A stretch of 64,000 bases of DNA from Paludibacteraceae bacterium (GTDB lineage: Bacteria; Bacteroidota; Bacteroidia; Bacteroidales; Paludibacteraceae), in NCBI GenBank assembly GCA_017479885.1, contig JAFVBR010000002.1:159095-223094 (forward strand), in the 5' to 3' direction. Below are positions 18,434-27,776 of the stretch, piece by piece (position 1 is the stretch's first letter; the number at the start of each line of letters is the position of its first letter). The position numbers were made by a program, and so were the translations under genes. Below the pieces are notes generated by a model. The model saw nothing but the letters and a program-made list of their open reading frames with translations. It was not told the origin of the DNA and made no database searches.

Positions 18434-19141
18434 TTATGACTTCCGTGATTTTATAGTCCACCTGTGCCATCCATATATACAATTGGCACACCAGAACAGA
18501 TATTGTGCAAACAAGCACCAATTGCAAGCCCTTGCCCACATGATAGCGGAAAGTACATCTACAACAAACCATAGCACCCATTGTTCTCTGTATGCCAGCA
18601 TGAGTAAGACTTGAGCACAGAGGGCAGGTACTGTTGTAAAAGCATCAAGCCATGGCTGACTATCGTCAGTATATGTTTGCAATAGCCAACCAACAATTGC
18701 AGAAGATGCCAATACAAAAACAATTAAAATCACAAATCGCGATATTGACATCTGTTTCGGTTTCAGTTCTGCTGAATTATGCTCGGTTATTCTATAGGCT
18801 TTTATCCATACAAAGACGGCATAAATTTGTGATAGAAAATAAAACACATTAACAGCCACTTCACCGTATAACTTCTCCAATAGAGAAAGGTAGAGATAGG
18901 TACTAATCTGGAGGAAACCAAAAAAGAATGTTGAAATTTTACCCTGTGCACACAGAATGACAGATATGATACCGGTTATTCCGCTAACCACAGCGACAAC
19001 ATTTTCGGGCTGAATGATATACACAGCAATCTGAACTATGATGCCTGTACACAGGAACAACCAGTCAAATAAACTTCTTCCGGCAACAAGTTCTGCTTTC
19101 AATATTGATTTTACAGACTTCATTGAATAATAAGTTGGCAA
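18434..19141 (-). CDS. pnuC: PnuC-type vitamin transporter (nicotinamide riboside/related)
   Basis: 235 residues with about seven membrane segments. The family block QPWLDAFTTVPALCAQVLL and WFVVDVLSAIMW is clear near the C-terminus. PnuC proteins carry nicotinamide riboside by facilitated diffusion; in Bacteroidota close paralogues carry thiamine (PnuT). No TPP riboswitch or thiamine kinase is visible here, so the substrate stays open. ATG 19141 or 19123 may start it. Confidence 0.88.
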   Translation of the reverse strand: MPTYYSMKSVKSILKAELVAGRSLFDWLFLCTGIIVQIAVYIIQPENVVAVVSGITGIISVILCAQGKISTFFFGFLQISTYLYLSLLEKLYGEVAVNVFYFLSQIYAVFVWIKAYRITEHNSAELKPKQMSISRFVILIVFVLASSAIVGWLLQTYTDDSQPWLDAFTTVPALCAQVLLMLAYREQWVLWFVVDVLSAIMWARACNWCLFAQYLFWCANCIYGWHRWTIKSRKS

Positions 19142-19154
19142 TACTACTCAATAA

Positions 19155-21200
19155 CTATTTCTTTTTTGCTGCATCTTTTGTAATTTCTTTAGGTTTCTGC
19201 TCTTCAATCGGCAATTCAAGATAGTTGAATGTTTCTTCAAAATCCCAATTGGCACGAAGAGTAAGTTTAGACGAAAAATAATATACAGGCTCCGGCTTAC
19301 GATGGGTCTGAAAATCTCCTGTTGTCCAAACAGAATCACCATTTAAATCCAGATACAGACGTACATAGTAACTCTTTGGTGACAAATACTCAAACTTTGT
19401 TCCTTCCGGCTCAGCCCGTCTGGTCTGAACCGGCATATCCTTATCATCAAGAACCTGAATCATTGCATTACTATCAAAAGGTTCTATCTTGATAATCAAA
19501 GTAGAATATTCGTCAAGAGTACGCGTTGTAAACTCTGCCTTATAATTATCATTAACACTACCATATATATCAGTAAGTGCTGCAGAATCCATAACCAGAC
19601 GATACGTTGTCTCAGGCTTCCACTTGAATTCAACACGAAAAGTCATAAAGGAAGAATCTGCAGGTTCAAACCGAATTGCCAACGGTTTAGGTACCGTATC
19701 ATACATTTCATATAGATGAATACTGTCGTGTTCAATTAGTCTTAGAGGAACAGAAGTACTGAATATCAAGGAATTGTATATTTCAAAAGGTGAAGAGCCA
19801 TTGCTTCTAACTTCTACTTTTGGAACATTCTTACTTTTTTCTTTCGCCAATCGTTCTCGTGCTTTATCGGTTAAGCGCGGTGCTCTATATACAGCATACA
19901 CGGTATCAGTCTCCCACTGCAGTTCATACAACGAGTCGGTTTTCTGATATATCATCTCAAAAGCGAGTGTGTCACTCGCTATGAATGCAGAATCAGTAAG
20001 CCAGAAGGTTATAGTATCTTTGGTCATATTGGTCTGCATAAATGAGGAAGGAATAAAGTTGAAATTAGAAGTGAGAGAATCTACAGAAAGCGAATCAGCT
20101 TCTGCCAAACGATGATTTATGGCCCGAAACTTAGGCAAAGAATCTTGACGGGCAGCAAAATAGAGAACGAACTTATTCTGCTGTTCACGCAAAACTCTCT
20201 GGAAATATTGCCGTTGTTTATTCTCAGTGAAATAAATAAGAATAAGGTCATCAGGAGTACAAATGGTATTAACAGTTTTACGCAGTGAGTCAGTTGAGGA
20301 AATTTGAATCGTGTCAGTTGAAGGGATTGGAATTGAGTCTGTAGTAATTATATGCACACTATCAACAACATAAAGTGAAGCATCATGATTTATCAGCGGA
20401 ATTGAGTCTATATTAACTTGTTGCAATGTATCAGGAATAGCAATACTATCTGTTGAAAGACTATCTGCAAACAGACTATCATGTTTGATAGTATCCATAA
20501 CAATCTCAGTGTGACACTCCGGATAAATCAGCGAGTCATAGACAGCAAGTCCTTCACTTGGCTGGTAAATATAATCTTTACTTACATCACCAAGAGCATA
20601 AATTTTGTATTGTCCGGGATGAACATTTCTTATAGTAAAGTGACCGTTCTCATCTGTTTTGCCTATTCTTGTGAATGGCATACGACGTATTGCCGAATCA
20701 TTAAGGTTTTGATGAATACCAACTACAACTCCGCTCACAAAGTTAAGATCTTCTGCATTAAGCACTCGACCGGAAATCATGAGAGAGTCTATTACATCAC
20801 CTGTCGCAAAGGCGAAAGAGTACCCCTTAAGAGCATTACGCTCATTGTTGTCGCAGATGGCAGACCCAAAATCAATTGTATATGTTGTAGAGTCGCGCAA
20901 ATCCTCATCAAAAGTAACTGTTACTTTCTTTCCGACTGCCTTTACCTCAGGAGGACGTTGCTGCGGTGGGGAGATGAACACATTCTCCGCTACCTTGTCA
21001 AGTTGTATATATTCGTTGAAAGTAATCTCAACTCGCTTGTCGTGATAGTTTACAGAACCGTTAACAGGCACTTCTTTAACTACTTCAGGCGGAGTCTCGT
21101 CCTTGGGTCCTCCTTGAGGACCAATACCTCTATTTGCACAAGAATTAGCGACATATAATACCGCAAATAGTATTACAATATAAATTATACGTTTTTTCAT
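19155..21200 (-). CDS. Ig-like domain lipoprotein
   Basis: 681 residues. Lipobox ANSC (Cys about 21). Residues about 35-130 form a bacterial Ig-like (SbsA-type) domain beginning DETPPEVVKEVPVNG. A carboxypeptidase-regulatory-like segment (ENGHFTIRNVHPGQYKIYALGD) follows at about 180-205. Then comes a serine/threonine/isoleucine-rich stretch with repeated TDSIPI-like units (about 250-310), and the C-terminus ends in a lysine tail. It is a typical conserved envelope lipoprotein of Bacteroidota of unknown role. Its ATG overlaps the preceding stop (ATGA). Confidence 0.82.
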   Translation of the reverse strand: MKKRIIYIVILFAVLYVANSCANRGIGPQGGPKDETPPEVVKEVPVNGSVNYHDKRVEITFNEYIQLDKVAENVFISPPQQRPPEVKAVGKKVTVTFDEDLRDSTTYTIDFGSAICDNNERNALKGYSFAFATGDVIDSLMISGRVLNAEDLNFVSGVVVGIHQNLNDSAIRRMPFTRIGKTDENGHFTIRNVHPGQYKIYALGDVSKDYIYQPSEGLAVYDSLIYPECHTEIVMDTIKHDSLFADSLSTDSIAIPDTLQQVNIDSIPLINHDASLYVVDSVHIITTDSIPIPSTDTIQISSTDSLRKTVNTICTPDDLILIYFTENKQRQYFQRVLREQQNKFVLYFAARQDSLPKFRAINHRLAEADSLSVDSLTSNFNFIPSSFMQTNMTKDTITFWLTDSAFIASDTLAFEMIYQKTDSLYELQWETDTVYAVYRAPRLTDKARERLAKEKSKNVPKVEVRSNGSSPFEIYNSLIFSTSVPLRLIEHDSIHLYEMYDTVPKPLAIRFEPADSSFMTFRVEFKWKPETTYRLVMDSAALTDIYGSVNDNYKAEFTTRTLDEYSTLIIKIEPFDSNAMIQVLDDKDMPVQTRRAEPEGTKFEYLSPKSYYVRLYLDLNGDSVWTTGDFQTHRKPEPVYYFSSKLTLRANWDFEETFNYLELPIEEQKPKEITKDAAKKK

Positions 21201-22507
21201 ATATGCAAAGAAGATAGGTTATTATTGTTTAATGATATATTATCTATATTAATAGCAAATATCTGCCATCCCACTTCGCAATTCAAACATTGTTCACGAA
21301 GACAGTAATTCTGATACAAATGAATAAACGTTTGACTTTCAGCAGCATTCTTTATACTGAATCCAAGTAGTTTCCAGCGGTCAATGATACTGTTTTTTTC
21401 AGCCGGAATCTGCTTTAGCAAAGTTACGGCATTTTCCTGGTAAGTAGTAGTATTACCATATGAATATGCAAATTTGTATGGCACAACAGTGTTAATCAGC
21501 AGGAGGTCGATAGCACTCTTTCCAATTGCAGATGCCAAGACAGGTGAGGTTCTACAAAATCTATAATGGGTTGTCCAATAGTCAGATGCCGACACATGGA
21601 AACATGTACGCAACCGGCATAAATCACTCTCCTCCATCAAACGTGAAAACAAGAATTCTGATTGGGAAAACAATGCTGCAAACTGCGCTATTCTCAGGTG
21701 CGGAAAGTTTTGAGGCCTCATTCTTAGCAATTTCCACAAACTATAGTCAATCGGTTGCAACGAGTATTTAGTTCTCAGGAATTTATATTCCTTAAGCAGC
21801 GAGGTGGAATAATCATCATTGGCAGTATTGTCGTTGAGCAAACCAGATTGCCCAAATAACAGGGCTTCAAGAGAAAACAAACTATCACGATGCCTCAACA
21901 ATACGGATAAAGGCAGACTCTTGGCAAGGAGTTCAAAAGGAATAGAATTGGTGTGAAAACCAAAATTGTGGGCAAGCGTGATATAAAATGCCTCACGCCA
22001 ATTGTTATGCGTAAGGTTAAGGAGTTGTATAATTGCCTCGTTTTTCCTCTTCAATCTGTCGGTCAATAGTGCACGCTTCCAATTTGATGTAAGGAGAGTA
22101 TTATCCTGTTGAAGACGATCAGAACAAAGCGATATGTGATCAATAATCAGTTGATTGAGCAATTGCTCATCATCAGGATAACGAAGTTCACATTGCGTCA
22201 ATACTTCTCCACGAGCATTTATTACTTCTTTATCAGCCCTTCTTACCACATGAAGTACAACAGAATCATAGGCATGATCAGAATCATGACCATGACGGTA
22301 CCAATCGGAAGAAAGGATATGAATTTCCACATTGCCAACCCAAAGAGTTCCATCAATTTTAAGTTTTGCCGCTATGAAATCTGGCCCTGCGTCAGTATTG
22401 TGAGTGCCTACGTCTATAACCTCTATAGGGCGACCATCTGTGGTTGCCTGCGGAAAAGCAAGAAATGCTTTGCGTTGCCATATATAATGAAGCAGAAGTT
22501 CGGGCAT
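21197..22507 (-). CDS. DUF2851 family protein
   Basis: 436 residues from ATG 22507 (a TTG just before it is less likely). The N-terminus carries the conserved block DVGTHNTDAGPDF followed by WVGNVEIHI and DWYRHGHDSD; the Asp/Glu/His pattern recalls a metal-dependent nuclease-like core, but no activity is established to my knowledge. Its stop overlaps the start of the Ig-like lipoprotein (ATGA), so the two are coupled. Confidence 0.85.
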   Translation of the reverse strand: MPELLLHYIWQRKAFLAFPQATTDGRPIEVIDVGTHNTDAGPDFIAAKLKIDGTLWVGNVEIHILSSDWYRHGHDSDHAYDSVVLHVVRRADKEVINARGEVLTQCELRYPDDEQLLNQLIIDHISLCSDRLQQDNTLLTSNWKRALLTDRLKRKNEAIIQLLNLTHNNWREAFYITLAHNFGFHTNSIPFELLAKSLPLSVLLRHRDSLFSLEALLFGQSGLLNDNTANDDYSTSLLKEYKFLRTKYSLQPIDYSLWKLLRMRPQNFPHLRIAQFAALFSQSEFLFSRLMEESDLCRLRTCFHVSASDYWTTHYRFCRTSPVLASAIGKSAIDLLLINTVVPYKFAYSYGNTTTYQENAVTLLKQIPAEKNSIIDRWKLLGFSIKNAAESQTFIHLYQNYCLREQCLNCEVGWQIFAINIDNISLNNNNLSSLHI

Positions 22508-22527
22508 CAATAATATAATAGTTAATG

Positions 22528-23166
22528 TTAATTCAATGTTTTGAATTTATAGCCCTCTTGCTGAAGATATTCAATTACCTTGGGCAGTGCAGGCAACATT
22601 TGATTCTTGGCTTTAATCGAATCGTGGAAAACAATAATCGAACCATTGCGAGTATATGTTTTCACTATTGACAAGATTTTATCAGGTGTATAGCGTGGAT
22701 TATAATCATGAGTAAGTACATCCCATAGAAATATCTTGTGAGTGCGCGACAATGCTCTTTTTTGCTTATATGAGAAGCGTCCGTATGGCGGACGAAACAA
22801 ATGATGATTAAGATGACCAGATAGATTCTTTTCTATCTGCTTATCTGTCATTCCGACCTCTTCGATATATGAATCTACAGAGACTCGCAAACCCGGTACG
22901 TGATGAAAAGTATGATTACCCGGTATATGTCCTTCATTTACCATTCTCTGAAACACTTCAGGGTATTTCAGCAAATTATCGCCCACACAGAAGAAAGTGG
23001 CTCTTACGCCGTAATGCAACAATATGTCCAGCACCAGCGGAGTAACCTCGGGTACACAACCGTCATCGAATGTTAAATAGACCGCCTTTTCATCAGCCGA
23101 CATACGCCAAACAACGCCTCGATAGAGGCGTTGTAAGGCTGTGGGTATTTGATAGAGCAAGTTCAA
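22528..23166 (-). CDS. Polysaccharide deacetylase (NodB/CE4 family)
   Basis: 212 residues. CE4 motif 1 TFDDG (about 31-35), metal motif H-T-F-H-H (about 83-87), RPPYG (about 121-125) and the C-terminal IVFHDS (about 179-184). No signal peptide is obvious; an N-terminal hydrophobic turn is weak. Such enzymes remove acetyl groups from N-acetylglucosamine-containing glycans, often peptidoglycan. It sits 20 bp before the DUF2851 gene. Confidence 0.92.
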   Translation of the reverse strand: MNLLYQIPTALQRLYRGVVWRMSADEKAVYLTFDDGCVPEVTPLVLDILLHYGVRATFFCVGDNLLKYPEVFQRMVNEGHIPGNHTFHHVPGLRVSVDSYIEEVGMTDKQIEKNLSGHLNHHLFRPPYGRFSYKQKRALSRTHKIFLWDVLTHDYNPRYTPDKILSIVKTYTRNGSIIVFHDSIKAKNQMLPALPKVIEYLQQEGYKFKTLN

Positions 23167-23218
23167 AACGACTTGTGCAAATAATAATTGTTTTACTCTA
23201 CAAATATTAATTCATTAC

Positions 23219-24175
23219 TTATAGTTCCCAAGCGAGAGCAGAAGCACCAAGAACAGCTGCATCTGACTCTTTAAGGTCAGAAAACATAAGTTTAACTTTT
23301 CCTTTCCAATGAGGTAATACGTTTGCTTCCATGGTCTCACGTATAGGTTTCATAAGGAAGTCGCCGGACTTTGTCAGACCGCCAAACATAATGATAGCCT
23401 CGGGAGCCGAAAAGGCAATAAAATCAGCAAACTTCTCGCCAAGATATCTACCTGTGGTATTGAATATTTCAATAGCTACTTTGTCACCTTGAACAGCGGC
23501 ATCATACACATCTTTTGATGTAATGTTGTCGATATCAAGTTTGCGGAGCAAAGTATCTTGAGTGGTGGTGCTGATAATCTCTTTAGCTGTGCGTGCTACA
23601 CCTGTAGCCGATGCATAAGTCTCGAGACAGCCATATTTACCGCAACCGCAAAGTCGTCCATTGTGACGAACGGCAGTAGTGTGTCCCAGTTCGCCGGCAA
23701 AACCGTCGTGACCATAAACCACATTACCGTCAATTACGATACCTGAACCTACGCCTGTACCGAGAGTAATCATGATAAAGTTCTTCATTCCGCGTGCAGC
23801 GCCATAGGTCATCTCACCCATAGCAGCAGCATTGGCATCATTGGTAATGCGCGCAGGCACCCCAAACTTATCGGTAAGCAATTGCGCAAAAGGAACAACC
23901 CCTTTCCATGGGAGGTTGGGAGCAAACTCAATGTTGCCTGTATAGTAGTTGCCGTCAGGCACACCTGCGCCTATACCTCTGATTGTTTCAATTCCGCCTA
24001 CTGAATCAATAATCTTCATCATTTCTTCGTGAAGAGCATTGACGTAGTCGTTTATGTCAGGATACTGTTGTGTTTTTATGGATGAGCGTGCAATTACATG
24101 ACCACGGGCATCTACCACACCAAACACAGTGTTGGTGCCACCCATATCGATGCCTATTACATAAGGTTTGTCCAT
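23219..24175 (-). CDS. ROK-family sugar kinase, probably glucokinase
   Basis: 318 residues. N-terminal phosphate motif IGIDMGGTN (about 7-15); ROK signature with the zinc-binding cysteines CGCGKYGCLE (about 178-187) preceded by GELGHTT. The gene directly upstream is a FucP-type glucose/galactose transporter, so import and phosphorylation of a hexose by the pair is the natural reading. Glucose as substrate is inferred. Confidence 0.9.
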   Translation of the reverse strand: MDKPYVIGIDMGGTNTVFGVVDARGHVIARSSIKTQQYPDINDYVNALHEEMMKIIDSVGGIETIRGIGAGVPDGNYYTGNIEFAPNLPWKGVVPFAQLLTDKFGVPARITNDANAAAMGEMTYGAARGMKNFIMITLGTGVGSGIVIDGNVVYGHDGFAGELGHTTAVRHNGRLCGCGKYGCLETYASATGVARTAKEIISTTTQDTLLRKLDIDNITSKDVYDAAVQGDKVAIEIFNTTGRYLGEKFADFIAFSAPEAIIMFGGLTKSGDFLMKPIRETMEANVLPHWKGKVKLMFSDLKESDAAVLGASALAWEL

Positions 24176-24178
24176 GAT

Positions 24179-24218
24179 AATTTGAATTTGAAGATTTGAA
24201 GATTCAAGTATTTGAAGA
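24179..24218. repeat. TTTGAAG heptamer tract between transporter and kinase genes
   Basis: Four imperfect heptamers (TTTGAATTTGAAGATTTGAAGATT, then AAGTATTTGAAG) fill the gap between glcP-like and ROK genes. The same family occurs at 6874-6930 and, in reverse complement, at about 43433-43443. Confidence 0.75.
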
Positions 24219-25475
24219 TTACTCTACAGGTATGTCTTTGTTGACATTCTTTGAGCCGAAGAGAGCATACCAAAGGATGTAGAGGAGTGCGCAGATGGTA
24301 ACAATATAACTTCCAAGATAACCAACCGACGGAATATCGGCAACCCATCCCTGAAGCAGAGGAATAATACCACCGCCGCAAACGAGAGTCATGAAGATGC
24401 CTGATGCGGCGGGCGTATATTTACCAAGCCCTTCTGCAGCGAGGTTGAAGATGGCTCCCCACATGACAGAGGTGCACAGACCGCACAGGAACATCAGAAT
24501 CATGCTTACAGGGAGTTCAACCCCCTTGAAAGCTACGACCCAAGTTTCGGGGAAGAAAATAATACATATAAGCAGCACGATTGCCAACAATGCAACAGAA
24601 GACAGCATAACTTTGCTTGAAACCTTTCCTCCAATGGCACCACCAATCAGACGCCCAAACATCATCATAAGCCAATACAGACCAACCACAGTGCCTGCGA
24701 TAGCGGCACCTACAGCAGGGTTGTTGGACATGTAAAGATTTGCCATATTAGGAATACCAACCTCAACACCTACATAAAAGAAGATTGCCAACGCACCGAG
24801 CACAAAGTGACGGAATGAAAGCGGAGAATGTGTGTCTTTCTGTTTTGCTGCACGCTGTTCGGGAGTCTCAAGGTGAGGTTCGGGAATATTGGTGAAGATA
24901 ATGATAATGAAGGCAAGCAGAAAGATTCCCATAGCAATCATCATTGCAGGTGCTGCATCGCTGACAGAAGCCGTTTCTATATTACCGCCAATAAGATAAC
25001 CGAGAAGAATAGGTGCGATGGTACCACCGATAGAGTTGCAAGAGCCTCCGAACTGAATAAGCTGGTTGCCGCGATTACCACCTCCACCCAAGGTGTTAAG
25101 CATCGGATTAACAACAATGTTGAGCATACACATCGAGAAGCCGGCAATGAAAGCGCCAAGAACATAAACGCCAAAAGATTCCACATAACCGGAGAGCCAT
25201 TGTATTCCTACTCCAACGAACCCGACAGTAACAGCAGCAAGCGATGTGAATTTATAACCTTTTCGCTTGAGGATAATGCCTGCAGGAATGCCCATACATG
25301 CATAAGCAATGAAGTTGGCAAATGTACCAAGTTGCGAAAGAGCATTACTTGCATTGAATTGATTTTTTACAATCACCCCCATAGAACCAGCGAAGTTAGT
25401 AACAAAGGCGATCATGAAAAAGAGAGAGAACATTACTGCAATCGGCAAAATGTTCGATTTTTGTTGATTACTCAT
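24219..25475 (-). CDS. Glucose/galactose-type MFS transporter (FucP family)
   Basis: 418 residues, twelve predicted membrane helices. Typical FucP-family features: FAGSMGVIVKNQF near the start, NPMLNTLGGGGNRGNQLIQFGG (in part; about 145-165) and a C-terminal CTSVMWGAIFNLAAEGLG. It is a proton- or cation-coupled sugar importer in the inner membrane. It lies between the DPP-IV and ROK kinase genes. Confidence 0.92.
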   Translation of the reverse strand: MSNQQKSNILPIAVMFSLFFMIAFVTNFAGSMGVIVKNQFNASNALSQLGTFANFIAYACMGIPAGIILKRKGYKFTSLAAVTVGFVGVGIQWLSGYVESFGVYVLGAFIAGFSMCMLNIVVNPMLNTLGGGGNRGNQLIQFGGSCNSIGGTIAPILLGYLIGGNIETASVSDAAPAMMIAMGIFLLAFIIIIFTNIPEPHLETPEQRAAKQKDTHSPLSFRHFVLGALAIFFYVGVEVGIPNMANLYMSNNPAVGAAIAGTVVGLYWLMMMFGRLIGGAIGGKVSSKVMLSSVALLAIVLLICIIFFPETWVVAFKGVELPVSMILMFLCGLCTSVMWGAIFNLAAEGLGKYTPAASGIFMTLVCGGGIIPLLQGWVADIPSVGYLGSYIVTICALLYILWYALFGSKNVNKDIPVE

Positions 25476-25506
25476 GATAAATTGTTTAATAGGTTAATAC
25501 TAATAT

Positions 25507-27729
25507 TTATTTTACTAAAAGATTATTCTCAAGGAAATCAGTCATCCGCCGATAGAGATGCAGATAATTAGAACGCTTACGCAGGAAATGGTTGTCATCA
25601 GGATAAATCTGCATATCAAATTGTTTCCCTGCCTGAACAAGAGCATCTACATACATCCACATATTCTGACAATGAACGTTATCATCGGCAACTCCGTGTA
25701 CAAGAAGGACCCGTCCTTGCAGTTTATCTGCCGACAACGGCAGGGCACATGAGTTATAGCCGCTCTCGTTTGATTGAGGCTTGCGCATAAAACGTTCGGT
25801 ATATGCTGAATCATACAGGCGGAAGTCCGTAACGGGAGCTACTGCAATACCGCAACGGAAAGGGGAAGCCGATTGGGACATTGTCATAAGAGTCTGAAAG
25901 CCGCCATAACTCCATCCCCATATAGCCATACGATCTTTGTCTATGAATCCAAGAGAAGCAAGATAATTTGCAGCAGATATCTGGTCTTCAGCCTCTTTAA
26001 CGCCTAAATTCATATAAGTAAGGTTGCGGAATTCACGTCCGCGGGCAAAAGTACCACGAGGGTCAACACACGCGACAACAACATTCTTTTCTTTAGCCAG
26101 ATAATGCTCCCAGTCAATCTTCCAACGGTTGAGTACCTGTTGAGAAGCCGGACCTGAATATTGGTACAGCAGAAGGGGGTACTTAGTTGAGAGTTGAGAA
26201 TTGAGAGTTGAGAGTTCTTCCTGTTTGAGCAGAGAGTCAAGAGTCGGGGGCAGAACAATCCATCCGTTAAGAGTGTCTCCACGCTCGGTAGAGAAAGAAA
26301 AAAATCTCTTTCGAGGCAAACAGGCATCCACGGTTTTCTGCTTGAGAGAATCGTTATTGACAATATGTCTTAACGGACGTCCTTCACGGTTTAACAATTG
26401 CCATGACAAAGGTTCGTCAACAGAAGTGCGCCCGGCAAAAAGATATTTGTAGTCTGCCGACCATACGGCGGAATTAAATCCTCTATCGGGTGTAAGGCAC
26501 TGAGTTTTGTTTTTTTTGACATTAAGAACAAACAATTGACGGTCTAAGGGTGTAGGCAACGCAGCCTGGTAAAAGAGTGTCTGCGTATGAGGGTCGTATC
26601 CATACACACGAGTAACATCATAGTTTCCTGAAGTAAGCTGGCGAAGTTTCTGTCCGTTAACAGAATAAATAAAAGCATGACGATACCCAGAAGACTCGTT
26701 GACGACAAGCATTGTGTTATCATCAAAGAACTGCCATTCGTCTATTTGTTCAAAATCCACATTACCCTTGCTGTTTTCTTCAGAATAAACAAGTTTAGCC
26801 ACAGCAGACTTGGAGTTGAGAAGAAACATCTCCAACTTGTTCTGATTTCTGTTCAGACGGAACACGGCAAGCTGGTCGGCCGCCCGGGTCCATGAGATTC
26901 GAGGAATATAGCAGTCATCTAAAGGCGGTAATTGCATAGTTTTGAGCGACTTGTAGTATGTATCATACACAATCACCGAAGGTACTGCGTTCTTTTCGCC
27001 TGCTCTCGGGTAATTAATTGAGTAGTTTTGTGGATAAGCATTTGGAGTTGATTCAGGATTGAGATAAGTCTGCCAAGAGAAGGCAGGCACCTCAGACTCA
27101 TTTAGACGTACAAACGCCAACTGTTTGGAATCAGGGGAGAAACTATAGAGGCATGTAGTGGAAAACTCTTCTTCATAAAGCCAATCAGGAGTGCCGTTTA
27201 TGATTTTACCGGCTTCTCCGTCGGTTGTTACTGCTACTTCTGTTGAAAAATCAAGTTTATGAATAAAGATATTGTTATTTCTGGAAAATGCGATGTATTT
27301 ACCGTTAGGTGAAAACACCGGTTCAGAGACTGGCATTTCCGCACTCAAAGGTTTCAACTCTCCCCGCTGGCGGTCATATATATACCAATCTGCTTTGTGC
27401 GAACGACGGAAAATTCGTTGCGAGTTGGCAGAGACAAGCATATACCGTTCTACGGGTGCTAAAACGAAACCGTCGACAGCCTCCAATTTGGTAATCTTGG
27501 TCTTGTCGGCAGAGAACAAAGTATCAGAAACCGCCCCAGACCTATAATCATACTGCAAAACCGTATTACCGACACGAAGAGCGTAATGTTCGCCATCGCC
27601 CATATCAGTAATCTGAGGCAGACTGTTTGAATTGTAGCCGCCTGCAATTATATCATTCAGCAAATCAGCACGGGCAATTGTTGAAAAAACCAATAAAAAT
27701 ATGTAAATATACCGTTTCATGGCTGTCAT
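25507..27729 (-). CDS. Dipeptidyl peptidase IV-like S9 peptidase with a repeat-encoded insertion
   Basis: 740 residues (737 from ATG 27720). Signal peptide (YIYIFLLVFSTIARA). The beta-propeller carries the DPP-IV double-Glu region DWLYEEEF. The hydrolase domain has Ser in GWSYGGF (about 606), Asp in GVADDNVH (about 682) and His in DDNHF (about 713). Such periplasmic enzymes release N-terminal dipeptides, often Xaa-Pro. Residues about 505-517 (EELSTLNSQLSTK) are encoded by AGTTGAG heptamers and interrupt the usual junction before YPLLLYQYSGP. The catalytic core is intact, so the enzyme should still work. Confidence 0.92.
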   Translation of the reverse strand: MTAMKRYIYIFLLVFSTIARADLLNDIIAGGYNSNSLPQITDMGDGEHYALRVGNTVLQYDYRSGAVSDTLFSADKTKITKLEAVDGFVLAPVERYMLVSANSQRIFRRSHKADWYIYDRQRGELKPLSAEMPVSEPVFSPNGKYIAFSRNNNIFIHKLDFSTEVAVTTDGEAGKIINGTPDWLYEEEFSTTCLYSFSPDSKQLAFVRLNESEVPAFSWQTYLNPESTPNAYPQNYSINYPRAGEKNAVPSVIVYDTYYKSLKTMQLPPLDDCYIPRISWTRAADQLAVFRLNRNQNKLEMFLLNSKSAVAKLVYSEENSKGNVDFEQIDEWQFFDDNTMLVVNESSGYRHAFIYSVNGQKLRQLTSGNYDVTRVYGYDPHTQTLFYQAALPTPLDRQLFVLNVKKNKTQCLTPDRGFNSAVWSADYKYLFAGRTSVDEPLSWQLLNREGRPLRHIVNNDSLKQKTVDACLPRKRFFSFSTERGDTLNGWIVLPPTLDSLLKQEELSTLNSQLSTKYPLLLYQYSGPASQQVLNRWKIDWEHYLAKEKNVVVACVDPRGTFARGREFRNLTYMNLGVKEAEDQISAANYLASLGFIDKDRMAIWGWSYGGFQTLMTMSQSASPFRCGIAVAPVTDFRLYDSAYTERFMRKPQSNESGYNSCALPLSADKLQGRVLLVHGVADDNVHCQNMWMYVDALVQAGKQFDMQIYPDDNHFLRKRSNYLHLYRRMTDFLENNLLVK
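26183..26216. repeat. AGTTGAG heptamer tract inside the DPP-IV gene
   Basis: Five head-to-tail heptamers (AGTTGAG, AGTTGAG, AATTGAG, AGTTGAG, AGTTC) lie inside the coding region and keep the frame. The same family appears at 42090-42145 and, degenerate, at 43554-43600. Confidence 0.8.
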
Positions 27730-27743
27730 ATATTTTTATTCGG

Positions 27744-27775
27744 CAAAGTTACAAAAAGTTTGCCGTTCGGACAAA
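27744..27775 (-). promoter_or_regulatory. Promoter of the DPP-IV gene and downstream run
   Basis: On the minus strand: TTTG (27775-27772), 20 bp, TAACTTTG (27751-27744). The start point would be about 27737, only a few bases before ATG 27729; ATG 27720 leaves more room. Confidence 0.78.
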
Positions 27776-27776
27776 C

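Noticed and set aside
18434-22510. Possible thiamine (TPP) riboswitch controlling the PnuC gene
   Set aside because: No THI-element sequence was seen upstream; the gene sits inside a long run of collinear genes.
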